Shown one piece after another: positions 45,480 through 57,595 of a stretch of 64,000 bases of DNA. Each line of letters begins with the position of its first letter. The stretch's first letter is position 1. The translations under genes and the position numbers were made by a program. Below the pieces are notes generated by a model. The model was given only the letters and a program-made list of their open reading frames with translations, made no database searches and was not told where the DNA came from. Source of the stretch: Mytilus galloprovincialis (lineage: Eukaryota; Mollusca; Bivalvia; Mytilida; Mytilidae); NCBI RefSeq assembly GCF_965363235.1, contig NC_134844.1, forward strand, positions 51,518,872 through 51,582,871, given 5' to 3'.

Positions 45480-46370
45480 AGACGACCTTAGATTCATTTC
45501 ACAGCGAAAATACTCATTTATATTGAACATTTTAGATCACTTTACATTTAGATTTTATAACTTTTAAAATAAAGACCATATAGATTTAAGATCATTTAAT
45601 GTCTTTAATCGAAAGATTATAATTTGTCAATGCGCAACTGTAACCAGGTACTGATTTTTTTTTTGCATGCGTTAAGTTAAAAGTGCCGGGAATAGAAAAG
45701 CAAGTTAAACTTCTCATCTGGACTTTTTAATAAGTCTGTATACCGGACCTCTTCTCTATTTTGGGATTGAAAAAAAATCTAAAGTTAAAAATGCGGTTTT
45801 GAGCCTATTTCTTCTTTTTAATTTGGTAACACGTTAAGCCATTAGTGACACTAATATGGTATATTACCAATAATAAGGCCATATATTTCGGTGTGTAGAA
45901 ATACCGCAAAAGACTTCTTAGTGCACTAAGAAGAAAGTTTTTGCATTAAGGACACTAAAACGATGTTTTAAGATCACAGCGAACATGAATATAAGAGGAT
46001 ATGATTAAATACCTCAAATCTATAAAGTTAGGTATCAATAGATTTTGTAATTTTGAAGTTAAATGACTTTTTAATCAACGCCTGCCACTCGCCACGTGAC
46101 CAACGGTTTATTGCAGATTCCCGAATCATCATGTTCAATCAACCTAATCCAATAAACAATTGTCTTTTGATCGTTACTTATTGATTAATCAATGGTTGTT
46201 AACCTAACGGTTTAGCGTGGTATAAATTCAAGTTTATGAAAGAAAAATAAAAAATAAATTTTGTGTTTTAAAACTTTGCCTTTGTTATATATATTTAGTT
46301 TTTAAGGAAATTGCTATGCAAGCTTTTTTTTTTTATTTAAAGAACCCTATTTTGAGATAAAAATTGAGAA
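45480..46370. other. Non-coding stretch, nothing recognised
   Basis: AT-rich. 'cttagtgcactaagaagaa' at 45918 is a short palindrome also found as 'ttagtgcactaaggagg' at 49337. No gene recognised. Confidence 0.4.
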
Positions 46371-46679
46371 ACAAATGCTTTTGATATTTCATTTCCTTAC
46401 TAACAACACAAGAGTTTACATACTATCATTATTCCTTGAAAGACATTTGAGAGTATGTGGTGTCCATGGGGTTCTTCAAAATCCGATTACAGAAGTAACA
46501 TATAGAAAAACTCCAAGAGGTAAAATTATATTACGTTTTAAAAAGAGAATTATAGAATAAATCATAACTGTCTTCTATGAACGATAACTTTAAACTGGTG
46601 TCAATGCTTTTTTTTTAACAATTCATCTTTATTTCAACAATTGAAGATGAATACCATTTTATTTTATAATGTAATAAGC

Positions 46680-47225
46680 ACTATGGGCAGGCGCGGATCC
46701 AGAGCTTGAAGTGGGGGTTTGGGGGAGGGGTTATGTGAGAAATGTTTAAAACACTAGAGAAGTTTTCATGTTATACCAAACCATATGTTTTTCAATAAAT
46801 GACACACTTTTTGTTCATCCGGCATATGGTTACTCTAAATAAAATTTTAAGTATTAATTTTATAAGGTTAATTATTTGATTACAGATCGTATCTACCCGT
46901 TTTGCAATTGTTGTATCACTCTAAGGGAGGCTAATAAAGATATTTATAATAAAATATAGAGATAGCAGCCTTGGATTGTCTTAATTAAACCTTTGGTCCT
47001 CTAATTATCAAGTTACCCTCTGGCCAATGTTATTATGACTTGTGTATATTTAAAGAAGTGTAGCGACAACGTGTCACCCTATTCAGTGCTAGATATTCAA
47101 ATTATAGTAAAGATAACATTAAAACAAGAAATGGTTAATACAAAAAATATTTTAAGATTTTCAACCGGGGGTGGGGGGGGGGGGGGGGGCTCGCTTTAAC
47201 CCCCTAAATCCGCTAATGATGTGGG
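46680..47225 (+). repeat. Probable degenerate GGATCC-ended miniature element
   Basis: Left end 'gcaggcgcggatccagag' at 46687. Right end is a G-run then 'ccccctaaatccgctaatga' at about 47202. The ends are diverged and no flanking duplication is clear. Confidence 0.45.
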
Positions 47226-47495
47226 AAAACTAAATCATTTAGTTAACTTAATCATATGACTCTTAAGCCCGTTCTGCCATTATTAAGAAACGCTAAAGAA
47301 CGGAAATGTATGATTTTAAGATTTGGAAATAAATGAAATTGGTGTCACAAATGGTATGTCTGCTTGTATTTAAAATATTTTATAAATAGATATAATGCTC
47401 ATATACATAATTATTAACGGTTGTTTTACTTCGCTTATTTATAGCATTTAACTTCGTATTCTTATTTTCGGCATCAAATAAAAATAATGGAATAA

Positions 47496-48278
47496 ATATA
47501 TAGGAAGTTCCAATCAATAGACAACGTACAGAACAGAGCAATTCGATATTACTTAGGCGTTCACAGATTTGCACCAATTCTAGCACTGTATGGGGATACT
47601 GGATGGATACCAAGTCAGTTTCGGCATTGGGTGAACATTATTCGATACTGGAATAGGCTTTTATCGTTTGAAGACGACCGATTAACGAAAGTGGTGTTCA
47701 ATATGGATTATGATCGTTGCACAAACAATTGGTGTAGTGACACTAAAGATATTTTCACTAAACTTAATATGTTACATTATTACGAAAGTAGAACAATGGT
47801 GGATTTAAAATCTTTTGAACAAATTGTACGAACTTATTACAGTGATATATGGAGAGAGTCCTTGATAAATAAACCAAAGCTACGATCTTACTTAAACTTT
47901 AAAACATACTTCGAACTAGAGCACTATGTAAAACTAAATCTTACGAAACACGAGCGATCTGTGCTAGCCCAGTTTAGATGCGGATTATTACCGATCAGAA
48001 TTGAGACTGGTAGATATATTGGGGAACCAGTAGAAAACAGACTATGCCGATTTTGTAATTCTCAAAATGTTGAAAGTGAGCTACATTTTCTTATAAACTG
48101 CACATTTTATAATGATATCAGACAAACTGTTTTTAGCGAGATATTAATGGTGCCTGACTTTACGCAACTAGATGAGCAGGGAAAATTAACATTTCTAATG
48201 GTGAACCATCCAAGGAAAATAGCTAAATACTTAGCAGCGTCACTTTTCCGTAGAAAACAAACAGTTTACTCTAGTTAA
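47496..48278 (+). pseudogene. LINE polyprotein C-terminal fragment
   Basis: Open from 47496 (just after a stop) to 48276-48278. It contains VQNRAIRYYLGVHRFAP, GWIPSQFRHWV, then FRCGLLPIRIETGRY and LCRFCNSQ…LHFLINC, the C-x2-C/H-x4-C motif shared with the first LINE. RT and endonuclease are absent. The GTG at 47631 is not a real start. Confidence 0.85.
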
Positions 48279-48536
48279 CATTCTTAAACTTTTTCACAAA
48301 CATTAGTTGAATAATATATGAACTTTTACAATCGTTAATTCTTAATCTATAATTATCTGTATTTAAATTTAAATTGGCAATTGACACGTGATATTAGAAC
48401 ATTTATATTGAACTAACAGTAAAAGGTGACTTATTGGTCCATTGGGCCGGGTGTATTATATATGTAATTATATTTTGTACAAATTTATGCTGATTTACAC
48501 ATGTCACTATAATAAACAATTTACTTACTTACTTTA
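47502..48536 (+). mobile_element. 5'-truncated LINE, C-terminal end and 3' UTR
   Basis: Homology starts abruptly at about 47502 and ends with 'aataaacaatttacttacttactt', a poly(A)-signal-like word plus a (TTAC)n tail. This is the classic shape of a 5'-truncated LINE insertion. It is related to, but distinct from, the element at 1-3317. Confidence 0.85.
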
Positions 48537-48799
48537 TATTTTAAAAGACAAGGAAAGTGAATTAAAAAATATATACAACAAAAATAAGCGAAAGGAGATG
48601 TGGTACGGCTGTCAATGAAACACCTATCCACAAAAGTTAAAAATGAAGAAGATGTCAGAAATAAATTGGTCATAATTTATTTACAGTCTAAAACATCGAA
48701 GGGACTAAACATCAACCTATACATATTTATACTTGTAATGCATTTGTATATAAACATCGAATCAGAAATATGTTCCTTTCCTAAACATGTTTAAAAACA

Positions 48800-49000
48800 T
48801 TGCTGTGATAGTTATCAAAAGTACCAGGATTATAATTTAGTACGCCAGACGCGCGTTTCGTCTACACAAGACTCATCAGTAACGCTCAAATCGAAATATT
48901 GATAAATGGCATAGTTCTTAACATTAGAAAAATGAATGAAGTATTGGCAACTGGACGTTAAGCAACCAAATATCAATCCTCACTTTTCCGTGAAGTGTTC
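48800..49000 (+). repeat. Mytilid dispersed repeat ('acgcgcgtttcgtctacac')
   Basis: 'ttatcaaaagtaccaggatt', 'acgccagacgcgcgtttcg' and 'agactcatcagtaacgctc'. A diverged copy lies at 61860-61990. Confidence 0.7.
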
Positions 49001-49555
49001 ACAATTATTTGTCTTTTTAAAATTAAAAGGATGAAAAATCCCAAACTGAAAAGAGTTGAAAATACGCTATTAATTTAGAAGTAAAAAATATAGCAGACAG
49101 AATAAATACGGCAAAAACAAACAAATGAAAAAAAAATAGAGAACAATTTGAAATACCATATACATGTTTAATCATTATACTAGTAGATTATTCACGGGCC
49201 AAGGTTGAGCGAACATGAATTGCTATCGATTATACTAAAGGTGACAATCAACTTTTTGAGGCACGTGTCGAGAAAACATTAGAAAAAATATAATTTAAAA
49301 TTATGAAAGGAGTAGGTCCTTAGTGCACATTTTTGTTCTTAGTGCACTAAGGAGGTCCTTTGCGGTGTTTCTACGGACCCCATATATTTGAAGCTGTTCA
49401 AAATTCTGTACATTATAGGTACGTGTATCAGATCGGACAATAATTTTCATATATATAAAAAGAATTACTGTATAAGTTATCTAGTATGAAATATGTCCAC
49501 TGGACCGACCGTGTAAGTGCTATATATATTATATCATGTATATAGCCAGTCAAAA
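49001..49555. other. Non-coding stretch
   Basis: AT-rich, no recognisable gene. The palindrome 'cttagtgcactaagg' is at 49337. Confidence 0.35.
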
Positions 49556-49775
49556 AGATGTGGTATGATTGCCAATGAGACAACTATCCACAAAAGACCA
49601 AAATGACACAAACATTAACAACTATAGGTCACACAAGGTCGTTAAAAACTTCCATTTGTTGTTGTCCACTGAAAATAAGCTCATAAAAGCACGAATCCCC
49701 GTTTACTCAATTCCACCTTTATTTGTTAATATTTCTTTATCTTTTTCTTTTGATTTTATCATATCTTTTTTGTGA

Positions 49776-49997
49776 AATATATTTTGTGTGGTCGAACATG
49801 AAATTGCCTCCGATGCTACAAAGAAAATTTGTTTAATGTCATCTGTTGCAATATATGCTAAGTACTACACGTGGACAGGATGTTCCTCAGAAAATAAGTT
49901 ATACACACCCCGATATAACCCCGAGGGTACACGCTACTGTCATATGGAAAATTACTGGGTCACCTGTAAGATGGTAATCAGCCATGCAACTAATTAG
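49776..49997 (+). other. Possible small Cys-containing coding exon, not recognised
   Basis: The frame is open from 49776, after a stop, to 49995-49997. It gives ICLMSSVAIYAKYYTWTGC, then PRYNPEGTRYCH and a WVTCK stretch, with five cysteines and unusually protein-like composition for this AT-rich region. A donor-like ACCT|GTAAGAT lies at 49957-49967, and the nearest upstream AG is poor. There is no signal peptide and no known domain that I can name. It may be an exon of a secreted protein or a chance ORF. Confidence 0.25.
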
Positions 49998-50685
49998 GTT
50001 ACTGACCATGTCACTTCAATTTAAAAAGTTTATCGTTAGATATCAAAATGATAAATTCATTTTAATTAAAAATTTAAGAACTAAAGGATTTATCATTAAA
50101 ATGAAGTGAAATAATTCAACCAAATCGTATATAGATTATATACATATTTTTTTTTATCTATGCCGGAAAGAATTGAAAAACTGTAATTATAATTTTTGAT
50201 TTGTTTTATAGAAATCTGTGTAGGTCTCATGAAATGGAACTCACGCAACGCATGCCTAATTAAGATTTATAAATTTATTGAAAAATATAACAAAAATTTA
50301 GTTTTGATATTAAATTAAAGTTACCTTTCCGCGCTGTAATTTATTTGATATGACATGAATCAAGCAATTTTTGTTGAGGGATTTATGGGTTTGTCCATAC
50401 AACGTATAAAAAAAGAAGTGTATGTTATTAGTATTTCACATGCCTTGTTTTCGCCTTGAAGCTCATTATTCAGAGTGTTTCAGACAAGATGATGAAAATA
50501 ACGTGCAAGATACTTTTTTCGATCATCGTGAAGAGACAATTTTAATTCCCATTCCTCGATGCACTCTTCCCCTGTTGAATTGTATATTTATAATTCCTCG
50601 TGCTTTTAATTAGCCCCCCCCCCCCTTTTCGTGGTTACCGTTATGCCAACAAATACCCGGGGCTTGATTTACATGTAAAATCATG
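49998..50685. other. Non-coding stretch
   Basis: AT-rich with a C-run at 50614. Nothing recognised. Confidence 0.35.
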
Positions 50686-50790
50686 GGCGGATCCAGCCAT
50701 GATAAAGGGGGTTCCAACTACATGTCTCCATTAAATAAGGGGTGTCGTTGCCGCTGGTTTTCTACGGTTACCCCACCCTTTTCATATAAT
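50686..50790 (+). repeat. Partial GGCGGATCC miniature element
   Basis: 'gggcggatccagccatgata', 'ggttccaactacatgtctcc', then loss of the right end. Confidence 0.55.
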
Positions 50791-50945
50791 TTAGATTTCA
50801 AAAGTGTATACCTTATTCATATATTGTGTAGGTTAAAATGTTATCTTTTCCCATATTGTTTGCGTTTTGATTGGTGTGTAATGCAACAGTGCAATACCTA
50901 AGTGTCAAAAGAGAGTTTTTCCCGACCTATTCACATATTTTTAAG

Positions 50946-51079
50946 GTTCCTATATACAAGGTGATAGGACGTTCGGTTCCGTTGGAATAGGTTACCTTTT
51001 CACGCTATGCCTTAAAACTTTTCCTGATGCACAGGTAACCTATTCCAACGGAACGTCCTATCACCTTGTATATAGGAAC
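50946..51079. repeat. Near-perfect foldback (hairpin) of ~48-bp arms
   Basis: Left arm 50946-50997 (GTTCCTATATACAAGGTGAT … GGAATAGGTTACCT). Right arm 51033-51079 is its complement, apart from a 5-base CGGTT insertion or duplication in the left arm. The spacer is 35 bp. No internal gene and no clear flanking duplication. Confidence 0.9.
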
Positions 51080-51099
51080 TTGAGAGGATTCCCGAGATT

Positions 51100-51990
51100 A
51101 TCATTTATGCAATGATTGCTCACAAAATGCTAGGGGAGGCCAACCCCGGATTCCATCCCCTTCGACCCGCCACAGAATACAGATATAATTGATAATTGTT
51201 ATTTAAAAGTCATATACTATAGCCACTATAGTACTAGAACCGAACACCTGTTTTCGGATATATATATATATACATACACCACATCTTCCTATGTCTATAT
51301 AGCTGATTTACCGTAAATAACTGCGAGAAAATGAATAATACACAAGTTGATAATTGTCTCTTCTCTGCTAATTTTAATGTGCATGCAATATTCACTCTGA
51401 TTTACTTGTGAGACCACCGACACTAATAATAATTACCTACAAAATAATAGGTGCTCCTTTACTGGGAAGAACATTTCGGATCCGATCAATTTATTGGTTC
51501 CATTCCCCCATTCTACACTTCTCCTTAGAAAAAATGCCTTGCAATGCGTCATAATTATCTGGACTACTAACTTACTTCCATATAACTTCGAAAACAGACT
51601 ATAATCTATTTCACTGGATGAGATTGGGCTCACGGATATTTTAATGGATTGGTAATTTTTATTTATAGCACAAGTTTACAAAGCAAGATTAATCACATTT
51701 TTCACCCGGCCTACAAATCAAATGGTTGCCTCCTTACTGACTTACACCTACACAAGCTAAAAAACATATTCATGGGGGGGGGGGGGGGGGGTTCAGATGG
51801 GGGATGCTTGCCTCAGTCATGTTTCTGTGATTCCCTATATAATCAACAAAATTTTTCACACAAAAAGGGGGGGGGGGGGGCAGGGATTTCTCCTTAATAA
51901 GAAGTCTCTATTTTCAGCATAAGCTCATATAAATTTGCCTTTTGAAGAACTGAAATAAATATGAGACGGCTAATGATTTTTCAGATGCTT
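51100..51990. other. Non-coding stretch with G-runs
   Basis: A short (TA)n at 51260, and a G-rich block at 51773-51890 ('ttcagatgggggatgcttgc', 'tcagtcatgtttctgtgatt') resembling the interior of the 31543-31689 miniature element. No gene. Confidence 0.45.
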
Positions 51991-51999
51991 TACATTAAA

Positions 52000-52448
52000 G
52001 AGGGTGGTAAAGGGGGGGTGCTTGCACGAAAAAAAACGTGAAATAAGACATAATTTCACGTTGAACGTGAAATAATTTCTGTAATGAACGTTGCACGAAA
52101 AATAAATACTTTTATTTGAACCTTTTGTGACCTTCTTGTATATATTAACTCTTTGTTTTACTTGATATTCCCGATTTAGTATACACATTTATGATATAAT
52201 TGGTTTACGGCTTTTAAAAAAGTATTTCTTGACGATCCCTGCCAAGTGTTTGAATTTTATTTGAAAAATACCGAGCACGCAAAATAAGACTTTGAAAATC
52301 ACGATGCACGTAAAATTAAATAAGCAGAACACGTTGAACGAGGCACCCGTCTTGCACGACTGTACGTCAAATAAAAAAGTAAAAGCACGTTGAACGTGAA
52401 ATAAAAAACGGCGATCACGTTGCACGAAAATAACCCTTTACCACCCTC
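52000..52448. mobile_element. 449-bp miniature inverted-repeat element with internal 'cacgttgaacgtgaaataa' repeats
   Basis: Ends GAGGGTGGTAAAGGG and its complement CCCTTTACCACCCTC. ATTAAA flanks both sides (51994-51999 and 52449-52454). The interior has at least eight copies of 'acgttgaacgtgaaataa' or 'acgttgcacgaaaataa' variants in both orientations. The reverse ORFs here (F/N-rich) arise from the repeat and are not genes. Confidence 0.8.
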
Positions 52449-52454
52449 ATTAAA

Positions 52455-52970
52455 ATACATCCATGTGACATTCACAATTATATATAGATCCAAATTTAAA
52501 AAGCTATTTTTTTCAATATTTAAATAATGTAGGATCAAATCTTGATACATGTATGTAGTTGAAATTGTTAGCTTTAAACATGTTAAACATTAAAAAATGA
52601 ACACCCAAAGTTTAAACCACGTTTAAACATAAGAATGACCATGTAGTCTTTATTAATGTATGCTATTGCTATGAAACTAGGTCATTGTAGGTAAACTGTC
52701 ATCTATTCCCTTAAATCTTTGTTCCCAGTCACCCCAAGTTTGATTTAAATTAGTCAAGTATATCTACTCTATTAGGTCTCTAGTTTGGATAGTTAATAAC
52801 TTGCAAATTACAAATGAATTAAAATCATACTCCTCCCAAATTTATTTCTTTAAATATTATGGATGAAATACATGTAGCAAGTAAGGGATGAAATTAAATT
52901 GGATGAAATGTGGCATTTTTTTTTTGATAAAGTAGTATGTCGTCTGATGTTGTCAAACTTAATAAAAGAC
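52455..52970. other. Non-coding stretch
   Basis: AT-rich, nothing recognised. Confidence 0.35.
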
Positions 52971-52975
52971 CCTTA

Positions 52976-53300
52976 AGGGGCGGATCCAGTCATTTTAAAA
53001 AGGGGTTGGGGTGGGATTCTAACCCAGGACAAAAGGGGAAGGGGGGGGGGGGTCCAATTACATGTCCCTATTCAAATGCATTGATTATCCAAAAAAAGGG
53101 GGGTTCCAATCCCTTGAACCCCCTCTGGATCTGTGCCTGCCCTTTAAAAATAAAATTATCCTTATTTTGAGTTAAAGCTTATAGATTTTTCTATAATGCT
53201 TCTCAGCGCCATTTTAAAAGGGGGGTCCCAACCAAGAGCAAAGAGGGGTTCCAACTATATCTCCCATTCAAATGCATTGCTCGGTAAAAGAAAAGGATTC
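52976..53300 (+). repeat. Two adjacent partial GGCGGATCC miniature elements
   Basis: 52976-53135 (ggggcggatccagtcatttt … cccctctggatctgtgcctg) is nearly complete. 53207-53310 (cgccattttaaaaggggggt … gcattgctcgg) is a second, more decayed copy. 53315-53370 carries the '…ttgacacattccctttttcc' repeat end. Confidence 0.65.
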
Positions 53301-53489
53301 CAACCCTCAAATCTATGGTCAGGTTGTTGTCTCTTTGACACATTCCCTTTTTCCATTCTCAATTTTATCATGTAGTCGTCGTTGTCCCAGGACATTTAGT
53401 TTTCGCTTAATAACTTTAGTGCAAGTAATAGAAATCTATGAAATTCAAACACAAGGTTTGTGACCAGAGTTTTGTTCAGAGTTTAGGAA

Positions 53490-54075
53490 TTACATGAATT
53501 AGGGGCCAATAGGGGCCAATATTAAACTTTGTTTGATTTTATAGAAAATTGAATTATTGGAGTTCTTTGATATGCCAAATCTAACTGTGTATTTAGATTC
53601 CTAGTTTTTTGGTCCTGTTTAAATTGGTCTACCTTAAGGTCCAAAGGGTTCAAAATTAAACTTATTTTGATTTTAACAATATTTAAATCCTTGGTGTTCA
53701 GATTAATATGCTGAATCTGAATATTTACTTAGATTTTTTTATTATGGGCCCAAATTCAAGTTGATCCAAATCGGGGTCCAAAATTTTACTTTGTTTGATT
53801 TCAACAAAAATTGATTATATGGGGCTCTTTCATATGCTGAATCTAACCATTCATTAAGATTTTTGATATTTTGACCCATTATCAAATTGGTCCACATTGA
53901 GCATGTTGAGTTCTAAAAGGTCAAAAATTTAACTTTATTTGATTTCACCAAAAAATGAATTATTGGGGTTCTTTGATCATGTTGATATGCTGCATCTAAC
54001 CATGTATTGAGATTTTGAATATTGGACCATTTTAGAGGTTAATTGTCAATTTAAAATTTTTAAGTACTTGGACCG
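53490..54075 (+). repeat. Tandem array, ~145-150-bp units, four diverged copies
   Basis: 'ttaaactttgtttgatttta', 'gaattattggagttctttga', 'atatgctgaatctaaccat' and 'aaattggtcca' recur in order at about 53520, 53660, 53800 and 53940. I recognise this as a common bivalve array (recalled, not searched). Confidence 0.75.
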
Positions 54076-54944
54076 CATTCATTCTGTGTCAGAAACCTAT
54101 GCTGCATCAACTATTGAATCACAATCCAAATTTAAAATTCAGAGTTGTATTGAGCTTGAATGTTGTGTCCATACTTGCCCCAACTGTTCTGGGTTCAACC
54201 TGTACGTTTGTATCAAGCTGAGCCATGCATAGCATTTTTATCTGATTTATATATTAATTTGAAATTTTGACAAGTGAGACACATACAGATTATACTGTTA
54301 ACAATATTTCAGAGTTTAACGTAGTCAAGCGAAACAAATTTTAGAAGAATAGTTGAATCATGTCTTTGTTGTCAAATGAAAAATTAGTACGAACACAAAG
54401 AAAAAGTATGGGAATGTTTGTTTTTTAAACTATTGACCAGGGTGAAAGTCTTTGAAAGTCATGACTGGCAAAAAGTTTGTGAAATGAAAAAGCACAAATA
54501 TTCCATTCTTTTTAAATATAACTGAATATAAAGAAAAACACAAACTGATGTTTTATAATAGTTTTTACCCTTTTTATGTTTTATAGGACAAAAAATATAG
54601 AAAAATGATGAAAAATATAAACAGTTACAATAGAAATGAGCGCAAAACAAGATAAACAGAATACAACAAGGCCTAAATGGTAAGACCACTTCTATATACT
54701 GTAAATTCAGATTTTTCAGGGAAGGGACAACTTATTGTGATTACAAAAAAAATCTGCATAAAGATCTATATAGTTACATGATATATATATATATATATAT
54801 GTTTCTGTTATCAAAATATGATTTCTTATTTTTGCGATACTCACCCAGTCACATTATTCGCATTACTAAAAAGTTTCGATAATTTCTGAATTACAGTAAT
54901 AAAAGAAATTGCCTTTGAATGATGACTCATATAAAAATAAGAAA
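54076..54944. other. Non-coding stretch with an (AT)n microsatellite
   Basis: (AT)n at 54781-54801. No gene. The reverse ORF at 54459-54689 has no domain. Confidence 0.4.
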
Positions 54945-55100
54945 ATGTGGTATGGTAAATGAATGACTTATCCACCAGAGTTCAATGAAGCGGATGCAAG
55001 AAATTAAAGGCCAATCATGGGCCTGCCTTCAATAACGAGAAAACACTTCTTTTATAGGTCATCCATTAAAAATCTCAACATATAAAGATTTAAACAATCC
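54945..55100 (+). repeat. Mytilid dispersed repeat, partial
   Basis: 'aaaatgtggtatgg', 'gacttatccaccagagttca', 'ctgccttcaataacgagaaa' and 'ggtcatccattaaaaa' match the family order with decay. Confidence 0.55.
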
Positions 55101-55650
55101 AATTTAGTTCAACATGTTCAAAGTCAATAACAATTAATAAAAAAAAATCATGCCTAATATAAAATATTGTTTGTTTCTTCAATCCTGACCGACCCTGCAA
55201 AAATGGCCCTACTCATAAAATTTTATTGTAAAAACTAAGCCAAATATTATTTTATTCATTTCTGATTTTCGGGCTTGCCGGATCATCCGATAATATTCAG
55301 GCTTTTTGGAAAAATAAAATTATTTACCTACCTACCTACCCACACCTGGCTTGTCAGAATAGGGATTAGGGAAACAAACAATATATTAATTTAGGCCTCA
55401 TGTCTGTGAGCACTCAACCTGACCATAATATAGGACAGTGGTTCAAATATTAACACAACATATGAACATTCTATAACAACTATTGCAAGTGGCTCAACTT
55501 TAAATATCACTGCAAGGCACTAAACAACAAATATTAAATCTTGGACACAAAGCACTGAAATAAGAGAACTCATAAGCATGACAAGTAAGAATATCAAATG
55601 AAAGTTTCTCAAAATGTTCATTAAAAAACATGATAAAATAAGCTTATTTA
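55101..55650. other. Non-coding stretch
   Basis: AT-rich. 'cctacctacctaccc' at about 55328. Nothing else recognised. Confidence 0.35.
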
Positions 55651-57086
55651 TATTGCTGTTTTTTTCTCCATTTATAACATTTTTTTTTAATTTTGTGTAT
55701 TTATAGGTCAGATATCTTGGTTTTTATGATCATCAACAGGTCCTGCAGGTCTATACTGAAGAGGAAACTTAATTGTTAATACTTTTCTACATAATGTGCT
55801 AATTGGATTATTAATGTGAAATGAACTCAACTGTGTGTTTTTCTGGAAAAAGAAATAGAAAAAATCCTACAAAATTGCTATAAACAAAATGGAGTACTAT
55901 CAAAGAACACAATTGTGTAAAATGTAACAACCTACATTCATATTAACTGATGGATTATGGAGAAATTAAGAAAAAAAATAGTATCTTTGTCATGTTTGTT
56001 GTCGAAATAAACACCTGCTTTATCAATTCATGTACATGGCTCCATCATATCAAATATACAAAGAAGATGTTTGAAGAACATACGTTGCCAAAATTTATTC
56101 AACCAATTGAAGGAAGATGTCTTGTGGATTGAATTATTTATGCACTGAACTGTTATGTAGGGGGTCGAATACACAGCAGCTGAAACAGAAGACAAGTTAA
56201 TTTGACATGAAACATGTGAAAAGTGTTTATTTTATTTAATATGCAAATATGAGCACAATATTAATAACATCACAAATGGTATGATATTCATAGCATTTTG
56301 CTTATTATTGTATTGTCTTAAACATGCTAAACAGTCAGCCTTTTGTTTTTGTATGTTTAATACTCACCATGAAAATTTGTATTACAGTATTAAAGTTTTA
56401 ATTATCTTTTGTATCAATAATTCAGTCTAGGAGAAAATATATTAATACTGTTTGTACTGTTATGAAATTTCCATAGAGGAAAAACATTTCCTTAAGGGAA
56501 ATTTGATGTTCAGAAATTTCCCTAGAGGAAATTTGAAGATCAATGATTTCCTTAGAGGAAATTTGTTGTCTTGAATTTTCCTCCAAGGAAAAGTGTTTGT
56601 CAAAAATTTCCTCACAGGAAAAAGTATTTCCTCCAAGGAAAATTTGAAGCTACAAATTTCCTCACAGGAAAAAGTATTTCCTCCAAGGAAAATTTGAAGC
56701 TGCAAATTTCCTCAAAGGAAAAAGAATTTCCTCTAAGGAAATAGAATTTCCTCAAAGGAAATAGAATTTCCTCAAAGGAAATAATTATGCAGCAAATTCC
56801 CTAAGGGAAATCTTTTTCCCTTGAGGAAAAAACAATTTCCCTTGAGGAAAAATCTTTTTCCTTCAGGGAAATTTGATTTCCCTTGAGGAAAAGTACTTTT
56901 CCTCTGAGGAAATTGTTGAAAAAAGGGGCATAACTTTTTCAACAGTGGTGCTAGATCCAAAAAATTTTAGGACAAATATCAGGGAACCAATACCAACCAA
57001 GTTATCAACTTTGTTTTGACTTAACTCCAAAAATTAAGGTGACAACTTTTGCACTCAGCGGAATTGCAAACTTGTCCCGGAGACTG
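55651..57086 (-). repeat. 1.4-kb repeat, right member of an inverted pair (partner 39733-41257), with palindrome array
   Basis: Reverse complement of the left copy. The palindrome array is 56465-56925, and the outer end reads …CTTGTCCCGGAGACTG at 57086. Divergence rises towards 55651, where the two copies lose homology. Confidence 0.75.
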
Positions 57087-57240
57087 TTTTACGTTTAAGA
57101 ACACCAAGGAAAAAACAAGTTTGTATTGTTCATAATGATTTACCTAGAAGGATTCATTTGTTGTGAATAAGAAATATTTCGATTTATCAGTACCATTATT
57201 GCCTATATATTACAAAATGAGATTTCGTCTGAGGTATTTA

Positions 57241-57595
57241 CACTGGTGGTAAGCGGATGGTCGTAACTAAAAGTTACGACCATCTGAATATGGGAGACAA
57301 CTCTAGGGATAAGTTTTTCTTTTCCGATTTTCGTGCAGTAAAAGGTTCATTTGAGTCAAACCGCTTGTCTCATATACACATATCGTGAGTGCATTCTTAT
57401 TGAAACCAAATTTGACACATAAAATCATTCCAATTTTCGTAAATTAGTCATTCAAAAATTCGAGCATGATGGTCGTAACTTTAACTTGTGATGGTCGTAA
57501 TGTCAACTATAGTATTTTGGATGATGGTCGTAACCGACACAAGATGGTCGTAACTTTGAAAGATGACCGTAACTCAAGTATTTGGACGAACTTTT
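57241..57595 (+). repeat. Left end of family B with six GATGGTCGTAA-type repeats
   Basis: Copies at about 57255, 57277 (reverse), 57469, 57490, 57521 and 57544, plus 'gatgaccgtaac' at 57560. They are likely transposase-binding sites, by analogy with subterminal repeats of other DNA transposons; this is an inference. Confidence 0.75.

Noticed and set aside
46375..46560. 61-codon ORF with a possible donor (agag|gtaaaat)
   Set aside because: No acceptor, no domain and no conservation evidence. Too weak to annotate as an exon.
52189..52550. F/N-rich reverse ORFs
   Set aside because: Generated by the internal repeats of the 52000-52448 miniature element.
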